Origin: Campylobacter concisus | Lineage (GTDB): Bacteria; Campylobacterota; Campylobacteria; Campylobacterales; Campylobacteraceae | Length of the DNA: 64,000 nucleotides | Assembly (NCBI RefSeq): GCF_003048575.1 | Contig: NZ_PIRZ01000006.1 | Span: forward strand, 62,001-126,000 | Direction: 5' to 3' | Shown: piece after piece, positions 9,813-17,382 of the stretch | How the letters are laid out: each line of letters begins with the position of its first letter | Position numbering within the stretch: the stretch's first letter is position 1 | Notes under the pieces: model-generated | Told to the model about the DNA's origin: nothing | What the model saw: the letters and a program-made list of their open reading frames with translations, nothing else | Databases searched by the model: none | Position numbers and translations under genes: made by a program

Positions 9813-10162
9813 TCACACTCATCACAAACGCCTTTTATCACGGCGCTTTTTATATTTTTAGCGACGTTTAGATGGGGCATATCGATGTTTGTGACTTTAT
9901 GACAGATATCGCAGATAAAGTACGCTTTTGCCTCATTTGCTAGTTCGTAGTAGCTTTTATGATTGTTTTCAGTTTTTATGACAAGGCCTTTTTTTTCAAA
10001 AATTTCTATGCTTCTATAAAAAGTGGTTTTATTTGCATTAAGGCTTTCTAAAATTTCATCATAACTTAATGGAGTTTTGGCATTTTGCAAAATTTCAACG
10101 AGCTTTATGCGAAAAGTAGTTGCCTTGATACTATGCTCTTCTAAGAAATTTCTTGCATTCAT
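9803..10162 (-). CDS. Fur-family metal regulator, probably Zur-like
   Basis: About 119 residues. The start chosen is the ATG reading MNARNFLEEHS, which has AAGGGCAAGG just upstream; a longer frame to 10213 adds a basic stretch absent from Fur proteins. The N-terminal winged helix has NKTTFYRSIEIFEKKGLV as recognition region. The C-terminal domain has two Cys pairs, CDICHK and CDECDHE, the structural zinc site. Its position opposite znuA, with a palindrome between them, suggests it is the zinc-uptake repressor. Fur or PerR identity is not excluded. Confidence 0.85.
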   Translation of the reverse strand: MNARNFLEEHSIKATTFRIKLVEILQNAKTPLSYDEILESLNANKTTFYRSIEIFEKKGLVIKTENNHKSYYELANEAKAYFICDICHKVTNIDMPHLNVAKNIKSAVIKGVCDECDHE

Positions 10163-10224
10163 CCTTGCCCTTTTTATTTTTTGTATATTAACGCTAAAAG
10201 TTTTAAATTTCATTTAAAAAGCAC

Positions 10225-10230
10225 TATATT
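10225..10230 (+). promoter_or_regulatory. Candidate -10 box for the znu operon
   Basis: TATATT lies 77 bases before the znuA ATG. The palindrome at 10250-10266 would then sit just downstream of the transcription start, a position suited to repression. The assignment is weak. Confidence 0.3.
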
Positions 10231-10249
10231 TAGGCTTTTGTTCTTTAAG

Positions 10250-10266
10250 TTGCAACCAAGTTGCAA
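10250..10266. promoter_or_regulatory. Palindromic operator candidate (Zur box?)
   Basis: TTGCAAC-CAA-GTTGCAA is a perfect 7-bp inverted repeat with a 3-bp spacer. It lies between the divergent Fur-family regulator (start 10162) and znuA (start 10307), 40 bases before the znuA start. Size and placement fit a Fur-family dimer site. That it binds Zur is inference. Confidence 0.55.
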
Positions 10267-10306
10267 TTTGCTAAACTTCCGCAATATTTTTTCAAATAAA
10301 GGAGAG

Positions 10307-11236
10307 ATGGTGAGAAAGATTTTTGTTTTTTTAGCAGTTTGCGCTTTGTCGCTTTTTGCAAAGCCAGTTGTTACGACAAGTATATTGCCTACAAAATTTT
10401 TTGTTGAGCAGATCGCTGGTGATACACTAAGCGTAAATACAATGGTTGGCAAAGGTGCTGATCCGCACACTTATGAGCCAAAGCCAAAACAGATGAAGGA
10501 GCTTGAAAAGAGCGAACTTTACTTTGCTATTGGTATTGAATTTGAAGATACTTGGCTAGAGCGTTTTTCAAAATCTTTTAAAAATTTACGCATTATAAAA
10601 ACACAAGAAGGTATCGAAAAGATAGCTATGAGCGATGAACACGAACACCATGAACATCACGAGCACAAGCACGAGGGCGAGCATAAACATGAGCATCACG
10701 AGCATCATGACCATGACCACGAAGCTAGCGAGCATCATCACCATCATCATGATGGCCTTGATCCGCACATTTGGCTTGATCCGGTTTTAGTAAAAACTCA
10801 AGCTGATAATATTGCCAAGGCATTAATAGAGAAATTCCCGCAAAATGCAAAGCTCTATGAGGAAAATTTAGCTAAATTTAAAGCTAATCTTGACGAGCTT
10901 GATAGCTTTATAAAAAATACTCTAAAAGATGTTAAAACTCGCGAATTTATCGTATATCACCCATCTTGGGGGTATTTTGCAAAACGTTATAATTTAGAGC
11001 AAATCGCTATCGAGATAGAGGGCAAAGAGCCAAAGCCAGCTGAGCTAAAAGAGCTCATCGAAGAGGCTAAAGAGCACGGCGTAAAAGTCATTTTCGTGGC
11101 TCCGCAGTTTCCAACAAAGGCTGCGAATTTAGTAGCAAAAGAGACTGGCTCAAAGGTTATAAGCATTGATCAGCTCCCAGAAAATTGGCTAGATGAGATG
11201 AAAAAAACAGCAGAAATTTTTGCTAAGAGTCTATAA
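10307..11236 (+). CDS. znuA: Zinc ABC transporter, periplasmic binding protein
   Basis: A 309-residue cluster A-I substrate-binding protein. The ATG at 10307 follows AAAGGAGAG and starts a good signal peptide (MVRKIFVFLAVCALSLFAKP); the longer upstream frame has no such start. Zinc ligands are visible as DPHTYEPKP, the DPHIWLDP block after the loop, and YHPSWGYFAKRY, with a C-terminal SIDQLPENW. Between the first and second ligand lies a His/Glu/Asp-rich loop of about 40 residues, ending in six His in a row. It is first in the znu operon and faces the Fur-family regulator. Confidence 0.95.
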   Translation: MVRKIFVFLAVCALSLFAKPVVTTSILPTKFFVEQIAGDTLSVNTMVGKGADPHTYEPKPKQMKELEKSELYFAIGIEFEDTWLERFSKSFKNLRIIKTQEGIEKIAMSDEHEHHEHHEHKHEGEHKHEHHEHHDHDHEASEHHHHHHDGLDPHIWLDPVLVKTQADNIAKALIEKFPQNAKLYEENLAKFKANLDELDSFIKNTLKDVKTREFIVYHPSWGYFAKRYNLEQIAIEIEGKEPKPAELKELIEEAKEHGVKVIFVAPQFPTKAANLVAKETGSKVISIDQLPENWLDEMKKTAEIFAKSL

Positions 11237-11252
11237 AAAGAGTCTATAAAAG

Positions 11253-12758
11253 ATGTTAGTACGCCTGATTGTCATTTGCTTATTTGCTATAAATGCCTTC
11301 GGGTGTGCTCTTTGCTCGCTTTATAGCCCAACCGCTCACGTGAGCGTAAAATTTGACTCAAACGAAAACAATATCACTACAATTGCTTTTTCATGGACAT
11401 TTTCGCAAAATTTCTCAGAGCTTATGAGGCAAAATTTTGACCTAAATCAGGATGAAAAGATAGATGAAAGCGAGATCAAAAAGATCCGCTTAAATTTACT
11501 TGATTATCTTGTGCCAAGGCACTATTTAACGAATATTGAGTACTTTTACAAAGATGAAAATGCTACAAAGCTTGAGCTAAATTTAAAAAAGTATAAACTC
11601 TATTTTGATGAGGGCAGATTAAAATTTGATGTTAGTTTTAAGACAAATTTACTTATTAAAGATGGCTTTGTGGTGTCTGTCGAAATGGACGATAAAGAGG
11701 GATATTTTAATTTTAAATTTACACAAAACAACGCATTTTTGGTATCAGATCAGTTTTGGACGATACCAAATCCAAATGCAAATTTAATATTTTTTACATT
11801 TTCAAGTAAAGCTGCAGCCAAAGCTCATAACGAAAAGCCTGCATTAAAAGAGCTTCTAAAAGAGCCAAACTCAGTAAATTTTGAAGATGAAAATTTAAGC
11901 CAGATCGATAAGATCGATGAAGCTAAGTTTGATCTTGTTTCAAAAACAAGTCTAAATATGCTTGATAGATTAAAGCAAATTCTAAGAAATTTTGATCAAA
12001 AAAATCCGCTGACTCTGCTATTTTTAGCGCTCATATCATTTGGTTATGGCTTTTTGCATGCTGCATCTGCGGGACATGGCAAGGTGCTTACAAGCTCCTA
12101 TTTTGCCGCAACTGGCGGAAGCTACGCCAAAGCCTTTTTCTTCTCTTTAAAGATCGGATTTTTACATGTTGTGGGTGCGTTTATTTTTGTGCTTGCTAGT
12201 TTTATGATATTGCGTGAGATCAGTAGCGATCTGACAAAAGATACAGCAAGCGTTACAACAGCATTTTCTGGCATTGTTATCTTTTTTGTAGCGATTTTTA
12301 TGCTTTATAAAAAGGTCAAAATTTATCTTTCAAGCAAAAAAGAGTTAAATAAATTTTATATTTTTAGCTCAAGTTTAAGCCAAAATTTGAGTAAAAATAC
12401 AAAATTTACTAGCGACTGTGGCTGTAATATCTGCATTACAAAAAAACCAAAAAACAAAGAAGAATGGCTGGTTGCGGCTGCTGCGGCACTTATTCCTTGT
12501 CCTGGCACGATACTTGTCTTTGTGCTAGCAAATGAGCTAGGCAGCTACTTTGCAGGCGTTATAAGTGGCCTATTTATGGCGCTTGGCATGAGCGCAGTGA
12601 TATTTTTAGCGGCTGTTTTTGGGGCCAAGATAAATGAGAGCACAAACATTAAGTTAAAAAAGTTTAAAATCTATGCCGAATTTATGGCTCTTAGCGTTAT
12701 GCTTTGGCTTGGGCTTTTTATTTTTACTACGACATTTACGCAAAAGAGTCTGTTTTGA
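11253..12758 (+). CDS. DUF1007-NicO fusion, metal permease in the zinc operon
   Basis: A 501-residue membrane protein. A signal-like N-terminus with CALC (residues ~18-21) leads into a periplasmic DUF1007-type domain. This holds an EF-hand-like loop, DLNQDEKIDESE. From about residue 250 there are six hydrophobic segments of the NicO (nickel/cobalt) family, with the metal-site motif HAASAGHGK in the first and a CPG near residue 413. A cytoplasmic or loop Cys cluster, DCGCNIC, lies near residue 388. It sits between znuA and znuC, so zinc or another divalent metal is a likely substrate; the direction of transport is not known. Confidence 0.85.
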   Translation: MLVRLIVICLFAINAFGCALCSLYSPTAHVSVKFDSNENNITTIAFSWTFSQNFSELMRQNFDLNQDEKIDESEIKKIRLNLLDYLVPRHYLTNIEYFYKDENATKLELNLKKYKLYFDEGRLKFDVSFKTNLLIKDGFVVSVEMDDKEGYFNFKFTQNNAFLVSDQFWTIPNPNANLIFFTFSSKAAAKAHNEKPALKELLKEPNSVNFEDENLSQIDKIDEAKFDLVSKTSLNMLDRLKQILRNFDQKNPLTLLFLALISFGYGFLHAASAGHGKVLTSSYFAATGGSYAKAFFFSLKIGFLHVVGAFIFVLASFMILREISSDLTKDTASVTTAFSGIVIFFVAIFMLYKKVKIYLSSKKELNKFYIFSSSLSQNLSKNTKFTSDCGCNICITKKPKNKEEWLVAAAAALIPCPGTILVFVLANELGSYFAGVISGLFMALGMSAVIFLAAVFGAKINESTNIKLKKFKIYAEFMALSVMLWLGLFIFTTTFTQKSLF

Positions 12759-13540
12759 AAGAAATTATAAAAATTAGAAATTTAAACTTTAGCTACGATA
12801 AGCAAGTGGTTTTAGAAGGTATCAATTTAGATTATAGTAGCGATGAGTTTTTAGCTATCATCGGTCCAAATGGTGGTGGCAAAAGCACGCTTTTAAAGCT
12901 TATCTTAGGACTACTTAAGCCTCAAAGTGGCGAGATAAAGCTCTTTGGAAAAGAGCCAAGTGAAGTCAGTAAATTTATAGGTTATGTGCCTCAAAATTTC
13001 CTCTCAAATCAAAGCTTTCCAATGATGGTTTTAGAAGTAGTTTTAATGGGGCTAATCGATAAAAAAATTTTTGGTTTTTACTCGCGAGATGAGAAACAAA
13101 TGGCTCTTGGTGCCCTTGAGAAAGTTGGCATGAAAGAATTCGCAAGCGCTAGAATTGGTGAGCTAAGCGGTGGCCAAAGACAGCGTGTATATATCGCAAG
13201 AGCGCTTTGTGCAAATGCAAAGGTTCTCGTTTTAGACGAGCCAACAGCTAGTATCGACACAAAGGGCCAGGCTGAAATTTATGAAATTTTAAAAAATATA
13301 AATGCAAGCGGTGTTGGCGTAGTCTTGGTAAGTCACGATCTAAATATCGTACTAAATTATGCTACAAAAATCGCCTATGTGAGTAAAAATTTACATATTC
13401 ATAAAACTCATGAAGATACCGCAAAAAGAGAATTTATAGAGCATTTGGCAAAATCTCATAGCCATTTTTGCGATGTCGAGATCGCACTTGGCGAATGTGA
13501 GTGCAAAATCAAAAGTAATGTTTTTAAGCTAAAGAGATAA
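12755..13540 (+). CDS. znuC: Zinc ABC transporter, ATP-binding protein
   Basis: About 261 residues. The start is taken as TTG at 12755, overlapping the TGA of the NicO gene (TTGA). The upstream ATG at 12704 would add 17 residues lying inside the previous gene and unlike ABC proteins. Walker A GPNGGGKST, Q-loop VPQNF, signature LSGGQRQRV, Walker B VLVLDEPTAS and the switch His in VSHDLN are all present. It energises zinc uptake with ZnuB. The C-terminal tail has HSHFCD and CECK, a possible extra metal site. Confidence 0.93.
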   Translation: MKEIIKIRNLNFSYDKQVVLEGINLDYSSDEFLAIIGPNGGGKSTLLKLILGLLKPQSGEIKLFGKEPSEVSKFIGYVPQNFLSNQSFPMMVLEVVLMGLIDKKIFGFYSRDEKQMALGALEKVGMKEFASARIGELSGGQRQRVYIARALCANAKVLVLDEPTASIDTKGQAEIYEILKNINASGVGVVLVSHDLNIVLNYATKIAYVSKNLHIHKTHEDTAKREFIEHLAKSHSHFCDVEIALGECECKIKSNVFKLKR

Positions 13541-13541
13541 A

Positions 13542-14348
13542 ATGAGTGAAATTTTAGAGTTAAATTTTATGCAAAATGCCTTTATTGCTGGTATTTTAGT
13601 TAGTATCATTTGTGGGCTCATAGGATCGCTCGTTGTTATAAATAAAATGACTTTTATCGCTGGCGGCATCGCGCACGGAGCGTATGGCGGCATCGGACTT
13701 GCCTTTTTCTTCTCGCTTGAACCACTTCTTGGCGCTAGTATATTTTCACTCTTTTTAGCCCTTATAATCGCTACTATCACGCTAAAAGATAAAACCAACA
13801 TCGACTCAGTTATCGGTGCTATTTGGGCATTTGGCATGGCTATTGGTATCATTTTTATCGATTTAACTCCGGGATACAATGCCGACCTTATGAGTTATCT
13901 CTTTGGCTCTATCTTAGCAGTAAGCGGGCAAGATATAACATTTATGAGTATTTTAGATATCTTATTTTTAGCACTCATTGCTCTTTTTTATCGTCAATTT
14001 GTAGCTATTAGCTTTGATGCAGAGTTTGCAAAGTTGCGCGGCGTAAATACAACATTTTTTCACTATTTATTAGTGTGCATGATGGCACTTTGTGTGGTGG
14101 CTACGATTCGTGTTGTTGGGCTGATTCTAGTCATCGCTCTTCTTACTATACCGCCATATTTAGCACAAATTTTTGCCAAAAGACTTGGACTGATGATGTT
14201 AATCTCCACTATCTTTTCAGTCGTTTTTTGTTTTAGCGGTCTATTTATTAGCTTTTATTTTAACCTAACAGGCGGAGCTAGCATAATCTTAGTTGCTTCA
14301 CTTTGCTTTTTTGCTTTTTGTTTTAAATTTAAAAGCTTACGCCAGTAG
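13542..14348 (+). CDS. znuB: Zinc ABC transporter, permease
   Basis: A 268-residue inner-membrane protein of the ABC-3 (manganese/zinc) permease family with about eight hydrophobic segments. The early MTFIAGGIAHGAYGGIGLA block and the later RVVGLILVIALLTIPPYLA are typical. It starts one base after the znuC stop. Together with ZnuA and ZnuC it forms the high-affinity zinc importer. The last 20 bases overlap the convergent MATE gene. Confidence 0.93.
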   Translation: MSEILELNFMQNAFIAGILVSIICGLIGSLVVINKMTFIAGGIAHGAYGGIGLAFFFSLEPLLGASIFSLFLALIIATITLKDKTNIDSVIGAIWAFGMAIGIIFIDLTPGYNADLMSYLFGSILAVSGQDITFMSILDILFLALIALFYRQFVAISFDAEFAKLRGVNTTFFHYLLVCMMALCVVATIRVVGLILVIALLTIPPYLAQIFAKRLGLMMLISTIFSVVFCFSGLFISFYFNLTGGASIILVASLCFFAFCFKFKSLRQ

Positions 14349-15660
14349 CCCTTCTTAACTGATAAAGCGTCCAAAAGACGAAACAAATGGCTGTGAGATA
14401 GACACTAAAAAATAGAGCTAGCCATATAAATTTTATCTCAAGACCAAAATAAAAAACTACTGCGTAAAAAAGTGATCCTTGAAGTACGAATTGCCTAAAT
14501 CCATTTAGCAAAAAGATGGCCACTGGGCGTTTTATGGCCTGAAGAGTGCTGCCTGAGACATTTATCGTGCCATAAGCTACGTAAGCAAGAGAATTTATAC
14601 CAAGATAAAGCCCTGCTATTCCCAAAACTACCGGCGTATCATCAAAAATTCTTATCATATCTTCACCAAAAAATCTAATAAAAACACAAGCAAATGCACA
14701 ATAAATAAGTAAAAAAAGAAGTGAAACTTTATAGCATTGTTTAGCTCTTTTAAAATTTTTAGCGCCATAGTTTCTTGAAACGATACTTAAAACTGCTGCG
14801 GCCATACCAATGGTCGGCAATACCAAAATTTGCTCTATCCTTAAAGCTATACCATATCCTGCTACGGCATTTACGCCATAGTAGCTTATAAATTTTAAAA
14901 GCACAAGTGAACCAAGCGACATCGATAGATAGTTCAAACAAGCTGGTAGAGCTTGCTTTGTAATCTTTGCCCAAATGCTAAAATTTGGCACAAAATAGCT
15001 TAAATTTCTTGGCTCGATCATCTTAGCTTTTTTAACTTTTACAAAAAGGTAGATCATGCCCAAAAGCTGAACACTAGCTGTTGCTAGAGCAAGTCCTTTT
15101 ACACCAAGACCCAAAATGAATGCAAAAAAGTAGCAAAAAAATGCATTGATAAAAAGGCCATAAAATAGCCAATTGCGGTAACTTTTTGTATCTCCAAGTG
15201 CCACAAGCACGCCGTTTAGAGATTTGATAATCAAGAAAAATGGTGCAGCAAGAAAGATAACACCTGCGTAATCAAGCGCCTCTTTTAAATAGCGATGATC
15301 AGCTCCTAAAAAAGCGAGCAAATTCGGTGCTAAAAAATAGCCACAAAACCCCATAAAAATAGCAAATACTAGCACGAAGATAATTCCATTTGCTGCATAA
15401 AATTTAGCCATTTTTACTTTTCCTGCTCCAAGACTATTGCCTATTAGCGCAGTTAGTGCTGAGCCAAAACCAAGCCCAATGCCTACAATACTTAGATAAA
15501 GCAAAAAGCTCATAGCCATACCAGCTACGGCAAGAGTAGAAATTTTTGCTGCAAAAAATGTACCAGTAACGTTATAAAGAGTATTAAACATCATTGCGGT
15601 GCCAGCTGGAAGCGAAAGCGAAATGATGAGCTTATTTAGCGGGTCTTTTAGTAAATCCAT
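14329..15660 (-). CDS. MATE-family efflux transporter
   Basis: A 443-residue protein with twelve predicted membrane segments. It starts with PLNKLIISLSLPAGTAMMFN and has two homologous halves, as in the MATE (NorM/DinF) antiporters that expel drugs or metabolites using H+ or Na+. The conserved GIGLGFGSALTALIGNSLGA and GMAAAVLSIVSRNYGAKN blocks mark the matching positions of the two halves. It is monocistronic. The substrate is unknown. Confidence 0.9.
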   Translation of the reverse strand: MDLLKDPLNKLIISLSLPAGTAMMFNTLYNVTGTFFAAKISTLAVAGMAMSFLLYLSIVGIGLGFGSALTALIGNSLGAGKVKMAKFYAANGIIFVLVFAIFMGFCGYFLAPNLLAFLGADHRYLKEALDYAGVIFLAAPFFLIIKSLNGVLVALGDTKSYRNWLFYGLFINAFFCYFFAFILGLGVKGLALATASVQLLGMIYLFVKVKKAKMIEPRNLSYFVPNFSIWAKITKQALPACLNYLSMSLGSLVLLKFISYYGVNAVAGYGIALRIEQILVLPTIGMAAAVLSIVSRNYGAKNFKRAKQCYKVSLLFLLIYCAFACVFIRFFGEDMIRIFDDTPVVLGIAGLYLGINSLAYVAYGTINVSGSTLQAIKRPVAIFLLNGFRQFVLQGSLFYAVVFYFGLEIKFIWLALFFSVYLTAICFVFWTLYQLRRATGVSF

Positions 15661-15892
15661 GGTTTGATTTTACGTTTTTTATCTTTAAAATTTGTAAAGG
15701 ATAAAAATCAATTAAATTTTAATAAAAAGCCATTGCCTATTTAGTAGAAGTTAAGATTTGATATCTTTTGGCAACGCATTAAATCTTAGAAAGCTTTTAT
15801 TTTTATGTATATAAATTATTTGTATAAAAGAAAATTTGTATTTCTATCAGGCTTTGTTATATTAAAAATTTAGTAAGCCAAAAATCATAAAA

Positions 15893-15912
15893 AGCAAGGA
15901 AAATACCTTGCT
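15893..15912 (-). terminator. Rho-independent terminator after the pilin-like gene
   Basis: On the minus strand AGCAAGG-TATTTT-CCTTGCT forms a 7-bp stem followed by TTTTT, beginning six bases after the stop codon. Confidence 0.7.
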
Positions 15913-15917
15913 AAATT

Positions 15918-16367
15918 TTATTTATATTTTATGCCCATGCCGCCAAATTTAAGCGTATTAGCTGTCTTGTTGTCGGTAGTACTTTCGATTAAGGCTTTAA
16001 CATCTACTAAGCCTGGCAAGCCCCAAACTTGTTTGCAAAGACCGCCTGTTTTTATAGTTATTCCTATCTCACCAGTAGTATTATTTCCAGGACGTACTTC
16101 TAAACACTCATCATCTTTTGCTTTTACTGGTATTTTTACATTTGACATTTTTTTGACAGCTTCTTTAATATCCGAATCAGTAGCAAATTCACCTTGTGAA
16201 GTGTAGTAAGAACCCAAGTCCGAAATAAGTGTTTGTATATTTGAAGCAGTTTTTGATATCTCTGCATCATCCCTTGTTGCAGCTAGTTTTGGTATAGCAA
16301 CCGCAGCTAATATACCCAATATAACGATCACGAAGATCAACTCAATCATCGTAAAGCCTTTTTTCAT
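15918..16367 (-). CDS. Type II/IV pilin-like (pseudopilin) protein
   Basis: 149 residues. The start is the ATG at 16367, preceded by GGAGGAG; longer frames upstream have no ribosome site. The class III signal is textbook: MKKG then FTMIELIFVIVILGILAAVA, with cleavage after Gly and Glu at +5. The globular part has one Cys pair that could form a disulfide (DECLEV and GGLCKQ). In Campylobacter such proteins belong to the type II secretion/competence pseudopilus rather than to a true pilus. No assembly genes are nearby, so the partner is unknown. Confidence 0.88.
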   Translation of the reverse strand: MKKGFTMIELIFVIVILGILAAVAIPKLAATRDDAEISKTASNIQTLISDLGSYYTSQGEFATDSDIKEAVKKMSNVKIPVKAKDDECLEVRPGNNTTGEIGITIKTGGLCKQVWGLPGLVDVKALIESTTDNKTANTLKFGGMGIKYK

Positions 16368-16509
16368 GACTTTCTCCTCCCTGAAATATAAATATTTTCT
16401 AAATCGAGCGAATTGTATCATAAATTTCAAAAAAACAATAAAATAATGTACTATATAAAAAATCAAAAATTTGCCGATATAAAAAAGAAAATTAAAATTT
16501 AGGGGCGTT

Positions 16510-17382
16510 ATGAAGGGCGTTATACTTTGTCTATTTATCATCACGATTTCATTTTGTAAATATGAATCCTACAAACCTCTCACAGTAGTAAAATATAATG
16601 AAGAAAAGGCTCTGCTTGGCAAAAAACTCTTTTTTGACAAAAGACTAAGCCCAAATGAAAACTACTCTTGTCAAACTTGTCACAACTTGTATTGGAATTT
16701 AAGCGGAAGCAACCAAGATAGCATGGAAAAAGGCACTTTAAATCCTCCAACCATATTAAATGCTGCAGCAAACTATCTATTTTATAGCGATGCAAAGATT
16801 AGCAATTTAAAAGATCAAGTAAAAGAGTCTATAACCTCTAGAATAGAACTAAACTCGGATAACGACAAGATAGTGGATTCTGTAAATAACATCTCTGAGT
16901 ACAAAATTTTATTTAAAAAAATTTATAATGACGGCATTAATTTTGATAACATTGCAGATGCAATAGCTGAGTTTGAAAAGGCAGTCTTAAGTGTTGATTC
17001 GCCATTTGATCGTTTTATATCAGGTGATAACAATGCCATAGATGATAGCGCAAAGAAAGGATTTGAGATATTCAATAATATAGGCTGTGCCGCTTGTCAT
17101 AATGGTAGAAATTTGGGAGGAAATTTGACACAAGATATTGGCCGAGAAAGAATTTCTGCCTTAGATGCAAACAAAAGATTAAGAAGAGTGCCATCACTAA
17201 GAAATATTACAAAAACTGCTCCATATTTATCTCATGGAGAAATAAACGATCTAAAAGAGGCTATAAGCTTTATTGGTAACTACCAGCTAGGATACGTTCT
17301 TAGCAAAGATGAAATTGATGCTTTATACTCATTTTTTCTGACATTAAATGGTAAAAAGCCTAGGATACTAAATGAGTACTAA
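16510..17382 (+). CDS. Di-haem cytochrome c peroxidase family protein
   Basis: A 290-residue exported protein with two haem c sites, CQTCH near residue 54 and CAACH near residue 193, and the family blocks GKKLFFDKRLSPN and VPSLRNITKTAPYLSHGEI. It belongs to the CcpA/MauG family of periplasmic di-haem enzymes that reduce H2O2 or oxidise a partner. The N-terminus is a short hydrophobic signal ending ISFC; a lipid anchor is possible but Phe before Cys is unusual. Its end overlaps the start of the PAS/EAL gene by 11 bases. Confidence 0.9.
   Translation: MKGVILCLFIITISFCKYESYKPLTVVKYNEEKALLGKKLFFDKRLSPNENYSCQTCHNLYWNLSGSNQDSMEKGTLNPPTILNAAANYLFYSDAKISNLKDQVKESITSRIELNSDNDKIVDSVNNISEYKILFKKIYNDGINFDNIADAIAEFEKAVLSVDSPFDRFISGDNNAIDDSAKKGFEIFNNIGCAACHNGRNLGGNLTQDIGRERISALDANKRLRRVPSLRNITKTAPYLSHGEINDLKEAISFIGNYQLGYVLSKDEIDALYSFFLTLNGKKPRILNEY

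Noticed and set aside
10586-10768. Met/Val-rich ORF opposite the His-rich loop of znuA
   Set aside because: It is the antisense of the CAT/CAC/GAG repeats, has no ribosome site, and znuA is clearly the real gene.
11225-11253. Doubled AGAGTCTATAAAA at the end of znuA as a regulatory repeat
   Set aside because: It is a short local duplication spanning the stop and the next gene's leader; nothing supports a regulatory role.
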